Below, in pieces: positions 54,749 to 61,345 of a stretch of 64,000 nt of DNA. The translations under genes and the position numbers were made by a program. Source of the stretch: a virus. The stretch covers positions 177,415 to 241,414 of the IMG/VR virus record IMGVR_UViG_3300009034_000001; one strand, 5' to 3'. Each line of letters starts with the position of its first letter. The first letter of the stretch is position 1. The notes under the pieces are model-generated. The model saw only the letters and a program-made list of their open reading frames with translations, was not told where the DNA came from and searched no databases.

Positions 54749-54967
54749 TTAACCGTACTTCCATACATTGGCTAACTCATTAAGTTGTTTAGCCAGAACC
54801 TGCATAGCATCCCAAACAATCCTTGGTTCGTGAGTATTGTGTTTCTGAAACCACACAACCCAATCCGTCAGCTGTTCGGCAACCAGGACACCCTTGTCCT
54901 CACGTAAAGAATCGCTTAACTTTGGATGCTTCATTAGTTTAGAGAACTTGTTTATGCCGGGTATCAT
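54749..54967 (-). CDS. hypothetical protein, 72 aa
   Basis: MIPGINKFSKLMKHPKLSDS then EQLTDWVVWFQKHNTH and a helix. SD GGAGGTGTAGTT. Unknown. Confidence 0.68.
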   Translation of the reverse strand: MIPGINKFSKLMKHPKLSDSLREDKGVLVAEQLTDWVVWFQKHNTHEPRIVWDAMQVLAKQLNELANVWKYG

Positions 54968-54969
54968 AA

Positions 54970-55131
54970 CTACACCTCCTCTTCATCATTTTCTTCTCCC
55001 GGAGTTAATACACCTTCATGTTCCAATTGAGCTTTCAGGTTTGACAATGATTCATCAAGTTCCTGTAAAACTACTGACTTACCCTTTTTAATCATATCAT
55101 CAATATCGGGTAACTTAATCTCTTCTGACAT
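54970..55131 (-). CDS. small acidic helical protein, 53 aa
   Basis: ATG after GGAGGTGCACATC. MSEEIKLPDIDDMIKKGKSV, then an acidic tail ending EENDEEEV. Overlaps the upstream zinc protein. Confidence 0.62.
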   Translation of the reverse strand: MSEEIKLPDIDDMIKKGKSVVLQELDESLSNLKAQLEHEGVLTPGEENDEEEV

Positions 55132-55291
55132 GATGTGCACCTCCTTGCTTATCTGTCTTTATCTTATGGCACTTGTAACACCTAATCCAATCCGGGTGTT
55201 CTTCTTCATGACGTTTCTTCAAGAACCCGCCACAATCAATACACGTCTTTGTTTTACTCAGTTCATTATATGGGTAGCTCTTCTTTGGCAT
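55115..55291 (-). CDS. zinc-ribbon mini protein, 58 aa
   Basis: ATG after GGAGGTGAGAAAGT. CIDCGGFLKKRHEEEHPDW and CYKCHKIKTDK: a C2-C2 ribbon; codons AAG GAG GTG give the next SD. Confidence 0.66.
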   Translation of the reverse strand: MPKKSYPYNELSKTKTCIDCGGFLKKRHEEEHPDWIRCYKCHKIKTDKQGGAHHVRRD

Positions 55292-55297
55292 ACTTTC

Positions 55298-55633
55298 TCA
55301 CCTCCTTTTTTCGTTAACCTCCCATACATGTAATCTCTGACCACCAAGGCCTGTATAAGCCGAAAGTATCACTATTGTTTTCAAGCCGATACATTTCGGT
55401 CTGCCAACATATATAACCCAACCAGCTCTCTTTGCCCTTGAATCTCCCTCCCCATAGTATTTATCCACATGGTAAGTTGCATTTCCAATTTTAGTCAACA
55501 ACCCAACTTCTTTCCAACTGTCTCTCAACTGACGAGCAAGTTTTAGATTCCGTGTGGTGAGCGTGTATAACTCATTACACACAGCAATTAAAAAATGTAC
55601 ATCCTGTTGAAAATTCTCTCTTCCTGTCCTCAT
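55298..55633 (-). CDS. hypothetical protein, 111 aa
   Basis: First gene after promoter copy 6. MRTGRENFQQDVHFLIAVCN; helical then a beta half with LKTIVILSAYTGLGGQRLHV. SD GGAGGTTTAAAGCT. Confidence 0.7.
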   Translation of the reverse strand: MRTGRENFQQDVHFLIAVCNELYTLTTRNLKLARQLRDSWKEVGLLTKIGNATYHVDKYYGEGDSRAKRAGWVIYVGRPKCIGLKTIVILSAYTGLGGQRLHVWEVNEKRR

Positions 55634-55689
55634 AGCTTTAAACCTCCTTTTTTATATCCCCCTCAATTAATTTTTTTAGTTAAATTGTT

Positions 55690-55749
55690 TAATATAATAT
55701 ACTACTTTTTAAAATTAACCTCAAGAGGGACCTAAAAATATTTTTGTAC
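55690..55749 (-). promoter_or_regulatory. repeated leftward promoter, copy 6
   Basis: Minus strand: GTACAAAAATATTTTTA, GGTCCCTC, TTGAGG (complement of 55719-55724), 17-base spacer, TATATT (complement of 55696-55701); leader AATTTAACTAAAAAAATTAATT is shared with copy 4. Confidence 0.85.
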
Positions 55750-55881
55750 TAACGTTATTTGGTGCATCCTCTTTGCATCCTTTTTACCCTCCTTTTATTT
55801 TGTAGTCTTGTTACATCCAGAACCTTATCAAAGTTCCTTTACTTTAAGTTTGAACCTTTTTTGCTGATGATATCACCTCCT

Positions 55882-56190
55882 TTAAAATTTCTTGTCTTTA
55901 AACTTTGGAGTTTGATATAACATGTCAAGTACATCCTTGACAAGTAAATCAACCAAGCAATCTTTACAGACTACCATTGAACCATCCTCATCGAAACAGC
56001 GTGGATCCGAACCGCCCAAGTCAGTTATTGCTAAGTTAGTTTCATCAAACTCCGGTGGGTAAAGTTGTTCGACAATATGTGCCGTCCACTTATCCACCCA
56101 AGCATGATCCTCTTTACTAACATCTTCTAAACAAGTGAAACACTTGTAGTAGTTTACCAGTACAGCTGGCTTTAACTTTTCTTGTTTCAC
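55882..56190 (-). CDS. zinc-knuckle hypothetical protein, 102 aa
   Basis: GTG start 10 bases after GGAGG. CFTCLEDVSKEDHAWVDKW with a later CKDC pair: four Cys suited to zinc. Acidic. Follows a 130-base gap upstream of promoter copy 6 with no gene. Confidence 0.68.
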   Translation of the reverse strand: MKQEKLKPAVLVNYYKCFTCLEDVSKEDHAWVDKWTAHIVEQLYPPEFDETNLAITDLGGSDPRCFDEDGSMVVCKDCLVDLLVKDVLDMLYQTPKFKDKKF

Positions 56191-56206
56191 CGTTTTTTCA
56201 CCTCCT

Positions 56207-56440
56207 TTAAATTTCAAGTACTTTAGTAACCAAAAGTTGGCCAATGTTGTTTTCACCTCGGATATAGTCGCAGGCACTATTCCAATCATTTAGCTCCGCT
56301 AACTCTTCAGGAATCCAATGCGTAGCCTGCCTCATATAAGCAAGCATCTGTTCCTTTGCGCGCTCTTCCGTTGATTCAATAATAGCCGCCCGGATCTCGG
56401 TAGCATCATCGTTTAACATTATAGCCACATATACTGCCAT
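56207..56440 (-). CDS. hypothetical protein, 77 aa
   Basis: ATG after GGAGGTGATTAAGATT. MAVYVAIMLNDDATEIRAAI; mixed helix/strand. Unknown. Confidence 0.68.
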   Translation of the reverse strand: MAVYVAIMLNDDATEIRAAIIESTEERAKEQMLAYMRQATHWIPEELAELNDWNSACDYIRGENNIGQLLVTKVLEI

Positions 56441-56444
56441 AATC

Positions 56445-56828
56445 TTAATCACCTCCTTTATTACTTATTATTGTTTCTATCACTCGTGATACTTCCAAAA
56501 TGCATCGCTTCCATAACTCGGGATCCTTATACCCATGGAGATAGTTAATTTCAACGCTCCCATGTACGCCCTTTTTCCTTCCGGTCAATTCGCTCGGGAA
56601 GATTGACAACTGAACCGAAGCAACGCTCAGTAAACAGTAACGGCTTTGATTAAACGGAAATTGTTTACATACAGTCAAAAACCTAGTTAGCCTATTCAGA
56701 TCCACAGTAAAATTCACCCATGTTGGCCCTCGGTCCTCGCAATCAGGATGCCCCCAACAGCTAGCAAATGTTCTACAGCCAGGTAACTTGTTCATTGTTT
56801 GAACCAACTGCAGTATTTCTGGATCCAT
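56445..56828 (-). CDS. hypothetical protein with TFASCWGH motif, 127 aa
   Basis: ATG after AGGGGTGTATCA. LPGCRTFASCWGHPDCEDRG: the T-x-x-S-C-x-G-H motif shared with 19539. C-terminal helix. Function unknown; the Cys/His pair could be a metal or catalytic site. Confidence 0.7.
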   Translation of the reverse strand: MDPEILQLVQTMNKLPGCRTFASCWGHPDCEDRGPTWVNFTVDLNRLTRFLTVCKQFPFNQSRYCLLSVASVQLSIFPSELTGRKKGVHGSVEINYLHGYKDPELWKRCILEVSRVIETIISNKGGD

Positions 56829-56874
56829 TGATACACCCCTAGTGTATAATCCCAATTTCTTCACCTCCCTTTCT

Positions 56875-57201
56875 TTAATTGATTTTTGTGTCTGGAAGCA
56901 AGTCAGCCATACTTTTAATCTCAATAACTTTTCCTTCAACTCTCAGGTCTCTAAGCGCCTTCACATATAGCACTTCCTTCTGGTACGGAACCATGCCCTT
57001 CTTGGTCTTCCGCTGTCGGGTCACTGTATACCTAATCCCATGAATATCTTTACAATCGTCGCACTGGAGAAAATCAATGTAACCTTGTTTGTACGGATTG
57101 TAAGTCCTGCCCTTTGATGGCTTCCTCAACTCATAAGGCTGGAAGACCACTTGAGTAACTCTTTTCTCCTGTTTACAGAAATTACATCTTGCATGTAGCA
57201 C
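56875..57201 (-). CDS. zinc-ribbon hypothetical protein, 108 aa
   Basis: GTG start after GGAGGTGGTAAC. CNFCKQEKRVTQVVFQPYEL and CDDCKDIHG: two CxxC pairs and basic beta strands. The start overlaps the gene at 57216 region only by its SD. Confidence 0.7.
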   Translation of the reverse strand: MLHARCNFCKQEKRVTQVVFQPYELRKPSKGRTYNPYKQGYIDFLQCDDCKDIHGIRYTVTRQRKTKKGMVPYQKEVLYVKALRDLRVEGKVIEIKSMADLLPDTKIN

Positions 57202-57215
57202 GTTACCACCTCCCT

Positions 57216-57533
57216 TTATTTGCAGCCACACCCGATTGTTGACTCACACCCTGGTTTGAATTCAAAGGTATGGTCACAACAGTATTGTTTAATGTAAGCA
57301 TCATCCATGGACGTAAGGGTATTCCTTAACTTTTTCAACCCTTCCACTAAATCCTCGTCCGAGGATAGAAACCAGCTCACTTCAAGCCAGCGTTGCCCGT
57401 TTGTTTCTTTGATCCCTCTTTTAAGGATCCAACTTAGTGCTGCTTCCCTCTGGTCATTCATGAAAACTGACCTGCAGTATGGACACTTACTTGATGCCTC
57501 TGCGCCACATTTTTTACAATGACAGTTAGCCAT
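57216..57533 (-). CDS. zinc-ribbon hypothetical protein, 105 aa
   Basis: MANCHCKKCGAEASSKCPYC: dense Cys pairs at the start (CHCKKC, CPYC), a helical centre, then CDHTFEFKPGCESTIGCGCK. Several metals possible. SD GGAGGTGATATC. Confidence 0.72.
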   Translation of the reverse strand: MANCHCKKCGAEASSKCPYCRSVFMNDQREAALSWILKRGIKETNGQRWLEVSWFLSSDEDLVEGLKKLRNTLTSMDDAYIKQYCCDHTFEFKPGCESTIGCGCK

Positions 57534-57639
57534 GATATCACCTCCCCTCTTTACTTACTTTTTTGTTTGTAGTCTTTGTTGCCTGGAACCTCATTACTTC
57601 GTTCCTCACTTTAAAGTTTGAACCTTTTTTCGTTGTTTT

Positions 57640-57664
57640 GGGTGCCCCCTCTCCGGAGGCACCC
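57640..57664. other. hairpin 3' of YIRNE gene copy 2
   Basis: GGGTGCC/GGCACCC with an 11-base loop (CCCTCTCCGGA), just after the stop at 57678 and preceded by GACCTGACT. Same placement as hairpins at 53535 and 58233. Confidence 0.55.
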
Positions 57665-57677
57665 GCACGAGTCAGGT

Positions 57678-58148
57678 CTAGACCGATAAGTACGCACGTG
57701 CACCAACACGCGTGATTGTTCCGCTCAAGCGATTCCACTCATTGCGAACGTACAGGGTCAGACGATCCTTAGTCTTCTTCTCATCCAAGCCACTTGTTCC
57801 CAGTTGGTCATAGAGCGTTCCAACAAACTCGCGCAACTGGATTGTGTCACCAGCACCCATCTCAGACATCAGATTTCTAACTTCAGTCCGTATCCATGTT
57901 GAAACCGCGAACTCATTAGCCTGACCGTTCGAACTAGTTTCGGCATGAGCCTTTTTCTCCTCGTGCTCAACGATTACGTCTTCTAGTTTCCTAAACATTG
58001 ATATCACCTCCTTTTTCCCCCACACCTTGGTGGGTATATTTTTTTCCTCATAACACTGTCCAATCTTTTTGTAAGGACAGTTGGGACACCCACACCGATC
58101 CACTCGCCCGTACCTCTCAAAAATCTCTTCCTCGTACCTACAACCCAT
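57678..58148 (-). CDS. YIRNE-domain protein, copy 2, with N-terminal Cys region (156 aa; 106 aa from internal start)
   Basis: Two plausible starts: 58148 (after GGGGAAGGA) adds a Cys-rich RCGCPNCPYKKIGQCYEE; 57998 (after GGAGGTGATATCA) yields MFRKLEDVIVEHEEKK, the standard start. Both are in frame, so a long and a short form may be made. C-terminal TIQLREFVGTLYDQLG and LYVRNEWNRLSG...RVGARAYLS. Confidence 0.78.
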   Translation of the reverse strand: MGCRYEEEIFERYGRVDRCGCPNCPYKKIGQCYEEKNIPTKVWGKKEVISMFRKLEDVIVEHEEKKAHAETSSNGQANEFAVSTWIRTEVRNLMSEMGAGDTIQLREFVGTLYDQLGTSGLDEKKTKDRLTLYVRNEWNRLSGTITRVGARAYLSV

Positions 58149-58232
58149 TCTTTATTTTTCCTTCCCCTGGGTCCGGCACCGCATCCGGATCCTCCTTTAC
58201 CGGTTTTTTGTTGCATTCCTTCGCCGTGTGTA

Positions 58233-58256
58233 GGGGGAACCTTTTACAGTCCCCCC
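58233..58256. other. hairpin 3' of YIRNE gene copy 3
   Basis: GGGGG paired with CCCCC across a 13-base loop, after the stop at 58274 and preceded by the ACTTGACC box. Third of the trio of hairpins following this family. Confidence 0.5.
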
Positions 58257-58273
58257 ACCGGGTCAAGTCCTAC

Positions 58274-58726
58274 TTAAATTGTCAAAAAGGCTCTGGAACC
58301 TACCCTGACAATCCTTCCACCCATGTCCTTCCAACAATTCCTTATATAGAGGACCATCCTGTCGTCCAATTTCTTTCTTGGAATTGTTGTTGAACCTTCC
58401 ACCTGGTCCGTGAGTCCTGAGCTAAAATCCCTCAATTTAATACACTCACCTTCCACCAGGTTTCCTAAAAGTACCTTACACTCATTCCGGACCCAAGTAC
58501 TAACATATTCACTTTGGTCCTTGGTCGTGCCATTTCCCTGGACAACCTTTTTGTCCTCATACTCCCGGACAACGTCGTCCAATTTTTTAAATGTGTTTTC
58601 CATAGTCCCGTCCTCCTTTTTATTTGGATTTTGGTGTCCCTGCAATAAGTTTTCCATGTCCCCTCCTTTTTCGGGCCCGTTTATATTTTTTTGTCCGGAC
58701 CCAATTTTTTTATTCCACCTTAACAT
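58274..58726 (-). CDS. YIRNE-domain protein, copy 3, nested starts (150 aa)
   Basis: Three in-frame starts each have an SD: 58726 (AAGGAAGG), 58657 (GGAGGGGAC, MENLLQGHQ) and 58603 (GGAGGACGGGACT, MENTFKKLDD). The repeat MEN plus SD looks like a tandem duplication of a start region. Domain: IKLRDFSSGLTDQV and LYIRNCWKDMGG...RVGSRAFLT. Confidence 0.78.
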   Translation of the reverse strand: MLRWNKKIGSGQKNINGPEKGGDMENLLQGHQNPNKKEDGTMENTFKKLDDVVREYEDKKVVQGNGTTKDQSEYVSTWVRNECKVLLGNLVEGECIKLRDFSSGLTDQVEGSTTIPRKKLDDRMVLYIRNCWKDMGGRIVRVGSRAFLTI

Positions 58727-58734
58727 TTAATACC

Positions 58735-59111
58735 TTCCTTTTATTTTATTATAATATATTTCCCCTATGAACGTCCGGAGAGTTATCCGACAACGGATAT
58801 AGAACCTTACCTCTGTACCTCTAACTGTAGAATTAGATCTATATCTCTAGACGTATAGTCAAGATGGATTCTATAGGCATTTAATATATAATAGACTGCT
58901 ATATAGTCTAAAACTATAGTTAACTCTAAGACTCTAGAGATCATTGTATCTATAACTCTTTTACTAAGGATTTCTTATTACTTATGTAGAATTGATATAG
59001 CGGATATCTATATAGATATGGAGTAGAATAAGGATCTACTATACTAGACTCTTTATATAGCATCTCTCTGGGAACTAAGCTTTCCCTTAAGCTTTCTTTC
59101 GGCCCATTTAC
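58735..59111. other. gene-free AT-rich dyad-dense region
   Basis: About 375 bases without a convincing ORF on either strand. Contains many short, overlapping palindromic steps (CTATA/TATAG, TCTAGA, GATATC-like GATATCTATATAGATAT, AGATCTATAT). Upstream of the 58726 gene the minus strand reads TATATTATAATAAAATAAAA, like the -10/leader of the repeated promoters but lacking GGTCCCNC-TTGARG. Candidate for replication origin, packaging site or a divergent control region. Confidence 0.5.
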
Positions 59112-59288
59112 TTAACAATCATCGAAACTCTCATTCTCTGTTTCTTTTTTGGCAGCCCAATTGTAGTTTACTGGTTCATAGTCGAGGCAGGTATGTGTTT
59201 CCTTATTATACCGAGGTGCTTTAAGAATACACTCTCGTAAAAGAGCTGTTGTGTAACGGTATTGAATACAAAATTTGCAATCACTCAT
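59112..59288 (-). CDS. Cys-containing small protein, 58 aa
   Basis: ATG after GGAGGTATAAAGG. MSDCKFCIQYRYTTALLREC, later TCLDYEPVNY, end FDDC: possible zinc site (CxxC...C...C). Unknown. Confidence 0.66.
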   Translation of the reverse strand: MSDCKFCIQYRYTTALLRECILKAPRYNKETHTCLDYEPVNYNWAAKKETENESFDDC

Positions 59289-59348
59289 CCTTTATACCTC
59301 CTTTAAACTTCCAATGAGGCCAAGAACGAATATGACATATAGTTTCCT

Positions 59349-59726
59349 TTAGTCTTCATCTAGCATATAAATATACTGTCGTGCGATTTCACATAGAGCA
59401 ACAAATACAGCATCTTTATCACGTTCAAGCTGTCCTAACTCGATATACGGAACGAGGTCGGGGTGTGTCTTTTTTTCACGGCTGTATTCCACTCCGTACA
59501 CCCACCCCATTGTAAAATATGCCTGCATCCAGCTTCCGTGTAGCTCTTCTGGCGAGCGAGAACGCTGCTCTCCACACTGTCGCTCTATCACTTCACGGAA
59601 CTGTGCCTTGAATGACTCTTCACGTTCGTCCCATAGCACTGGTATTACTGGAGCATTTGCAGATTGTGCTGCTAGCCTTGCAGCATCGTACACAAACCTT
59701 GCTCGTCGCTCAATTAGTTCTTTCAT
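59349..59726 (-). CDS. RyR-domain protein, 125 aa
   Basis: SPEELHGSWMQAYFTMGWVY then KTHPDLVPYIELGQLERDKD reproduces the ryanodine receptor RyR domain (PF02026), preceded by ERRARFVYDAARLAAQ and VLWDEREESFKAQF. Found in phages and bacteria; its ligand there is uncertain. ATG start after GGAGGAAATAGAG. Confidence 0.88.
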   Translation of the reverse strand: MKELIERRARFVYDAARLAAQSANAPVIPVLWDEREESFKAQFREVIERQCGEQRSRSPEELHGSWMQAYFTMGWVYGVEYSREKKTHPDLVPYIELGQLERDKDAVFVALCEIARQYIYMLDED

Positions 59727-59790
59727 CTCTATTTCCTCCTCTTATAAATTCACACATCTCTGAATCACTGAATGGTTCCTGTTCTTTCAT
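59710..59790 (-). CDS. 26-residue mini-ORF
   Basis: ATG formed with the upstream stop (TAATG); reads MKEQEPFSDSEMCEFIRGGN and ends inside the RyR gene start; its codons AGA GGA GGA supply that SD. Support is the coupling only. Confidence 0.4.
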   Translation of the reverse strand: MKEQEPFSDSEMCEFIRGGNRDERTN

Positions 59791-59963
59791 TATCTTAACT
59801 CACAAGGGTAAAGTTCAATTTCCCACTTACACCAAGCTGGTCGTACTAAAATGTATTGACCATCTATATCAGTTATAAATCCATAAACCTTTCCTTTAGA
59901 CAATCTGTGTCTCAAGTGGAAAATGTCTTGCCTTATAATCTCAACTCTTTGACCTACTTTCAT
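59790..59963 (-). CDS. hypothetical beta protein, 57 aa
   Basis: ATG after GGAGGATGAAGG. MKVGQRVEIIRQDIFHLRHR, then VYGFITDIDGQYILVRPAW: small barrel. Unknown. Confidence 0.65.
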   Translation of the reverse strand: MKVGQRVEIIRQDIFHLRHRLSKGKVYGFITDIDGQYILVRPAWCKWEIELYPCELR

Positions 59964-59985
59964 CCTTCATCCTCCTTTGTTGCGT

Positions 59986-60222
59986 TCAGTCTGGTGAATC
60001 ATATTCAGGAGTGTATCTGGTCATATTATAAATACGGAATGCCTTATCCGCGGGAAGTTTAATCAAATACTTTGTGTTCACTGGCGCATCATGACCTCTG
60101 GTGGCAATAATGGCAACACCGTCGCTTTTCATTTCCAAAACTTCTGTAATAAGGTTCGTCATCCAAGCCTCATGCTCGTTATTATAAAAAACAATGTCTC
60201 CCTTTTTAATTTTACTCATCAT
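59986..60222 (-). CDS. small SH3-like protein, 78 aa
   Basis: MSKIKKGDIVFYNNEHEAWM then a beta-rich centre; start at one of two adjacent ATG codons after GGAGGTGC. A broken relative lies at 61271..61345. Confidence 0.68.
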   Translation of the reverse strand: MMSKIKKGDIVFYNNEHEAWMTNLITEVLEMKSDGVAIIATRGHDAPVNTKYLIKLPADKAFRIYNMTRYTPEYDSPD

Positions 60223-60231
60223 GCACCTCCT

Positions 60232-60357
60232 TTACCAACCCTTATCGTATCCGTGAATAATACAGCCCCATCTAATCCATGCTGTGTATAACCACCAAAG
60301 AATTAATCGGACTAGGCCAATTGGCCATGTAATGAAATAGAACAAGTACTTGTTCAT
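60232..60357 (-). CDS. membrane peptide, 41 aa
   Basis: ATG after GGAGGGGTT. Hydrophobic Trp-rich FYFITWPIGLVRLILWWLY. Part of the duplicated module. Confidence 0.6.
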   Translation of the reverse strand: MNKYLFYFITWPIGLVRLILWWLYTAWIRWGCIIHGYDKGW

Positions 60358-60370
60358 AACCCCTCCTTTA

Positions 60371-60553
60371 CTATCTCTCAAGTGGACTCTTTATTATCAT
60401 CCACCTCTTTACTTTACTAACTCTTATTCCATTCTTATACACACTTTCGAAAGAGTTCTTTAATGCCTCTCTGATGTCATTTATGCTTATCTTCTCACCG
60501 TAGTGTTCTCTTGACTCTTCCTGATCTATTGCTACTATGTAATTTTGGATCAT
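60371..60553 (-). CDS. MIQxY paralogue 1, 60 aa
   Basis: ATG 5 bases after GGAGG. MIQNYIVAIDQEESREHYGE, KISINDIREALKNSF, KNGIRVSKVKRWMIIKS; near-duplicate of 60591. Confidence 0.75.
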   Translation of the reverse strand: MIQNYIVAIDQEESREHYGEKISINDIREALKNSFESVYKNGIRVSKVKRWMIIKSPLER

Positions 60554-60590
60554 CTTAACCTCCTTTCTAAGCTGAGTCAACTTAACAGCT

Positions 60591-60821
60591 CTATGAATCC
60601 AGCTTCTTTTTTATTTCTCCCAAATTTATTATTGACTCTATTTTCATCCATGACTTTACTTTCTTAACCCTTATTCCTTTCTTATAAAACCCCGCATAAA
60701 AATACATTCGCAAGGCAGTTCTGATATCATTTATAGTTACTTTTCCATCATAATACCTCTTCACCTCATTCCACTTTTTTGCTTCATCCTGATCTATTGA
60801 TACTAAATAACTTTGGATCAT
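60591..60821 (-). CDS. MIQxY paralogue 2, 76 aa
   Basis: ATG after AGAGGTGATTAAG. MIQSYLVSIDQDEAKKWNEV, KVTINDIRTALRMYF, KKGIRVKKVKSWMKIES. Small beta/helix protein, possibly nucleic-acid binding (basic). Confidence 0.75.
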   Translation of the reverse strand: MIQSYLVSIDQDEAKKWNEVKRYYDGKVTINDIRTALRMYFYAGFYKKGIRVKKVKSWMKIESIINLGEIKKKLDS

Positions 60822-60822
60822 C

Positions 60823-60999
60823 TTAATCACCTCTCTTGTAATTCTCCTGAACCGATGTTTTACAACTGCCACAGCGCCATGTAACATAAATATTTGAGCC
60901 ATCTTTATCAGTGTCAATGTCCTCAATCCACAAAAAACTCTCGCAGACAGGGCAAGTCATATCATCTCTTAAATGCATAAGTCTGTCTTCACAACTCAT
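60823..60999 (-). CDS. zinc-ribbon mini protein, 58 aa
   Basis: ATG after GGAGGTAAAG. CPVCESFLWIEDID and CGSCKTS: zinc ribbon. Its stop lies two bases from the next start. Confidence 0.68.
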   Translation of the reverse strand: MSCEDRLMHLRDDMTCPVCESFLWIEDIDTDKDGSNIYVTWRCGSCKTSVQENYKRGD

Positions 61000-61015
61000 C
61001 TTTACCTCCTTTATC

Positions 61016-61123
61016 TTACCAATGTCTTGTTATAAAGCCTAGTACAAATAATCCGCAAGCACCTATAGCTAATATATAGAATACTGCAAGTACACTAAAA
61101 ATTATTTTTGCTGTTGATCTCAT
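61016..61123 (-). CDS. single-span membrane peptide, 35 aa
   Basis: ATG after GGAGGTATTAGAG. MRSTAKIIFSVLAVFYILAI then LFVLGFITRHW. Confidence 0.6.
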   Translation of the reverse strand: MRSTAKIIFSVLAVFYILAIGACGLFVLGFITRHW

Positions 61124-61139
61124 CTCTAATACCTCCTAT

Positions 61140-61274
61140 TTAGGGACATGGTGTGCTTAGATGATGAAATGCAAGAATAGCTAAACAGCCTGCAGCTATC
61201 AATATGCAGTAGCCAAGTATGCAGCCTACTGTCTTGAATGTCACCCCTGCTATTACCTTTACCTTTACCTTCAT
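61140..61274 (-). CDS. single-span membrane peptide, 44 aa
   Basis: ATG after GGGGAGGAATGGAT (start at MKVKVK preferred). TVGCILGYCILIAAGCLAIL; Cys-rich membrane span. Confidence 0.6.
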   Translation of the reverse strand: MKVKVKVIAGVTFKTVGCILGYCILIAAGCLAILAFHHLSTPCP

Positions 61275-61345
61275 ATCCATTCCTCCCCACGTTCTTCAAA
61301 TTCCTTATAAAAAAAACAATGTATCCCTTTTTTAATTTCACTCAT
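61271..61345 (-). pseudogene. broken relative of 59986..60222
   Basis: MSEIKKG at the start then, with one frame change, YIVFF, and with a second, FYKEFEERGEEW before a stop. Compare MSKIKKGDIVFYNNEHEAW. Remnant of a second copy of the module. Confidence 0.6.

Noticed and set aside
57538-57738. Minus-strand frame of 66 codons
   Set aside because: Overlaps the end of a YIRNE gene in another frame and reads through its 3' hairpin; basic low-complexity composition and no SD.
57998-58393. Plus-strand open frame of 131 codons
   Set aside because: Crosses two minus-strand genes and a hairpin and has no ribosome site.
61126-61341. Minus-strand frame of 71 codons
   Set aside because: A chimera of the broken MSEIKKG remnant and an out-of-frame reading of the 44-residue membrane peptide.
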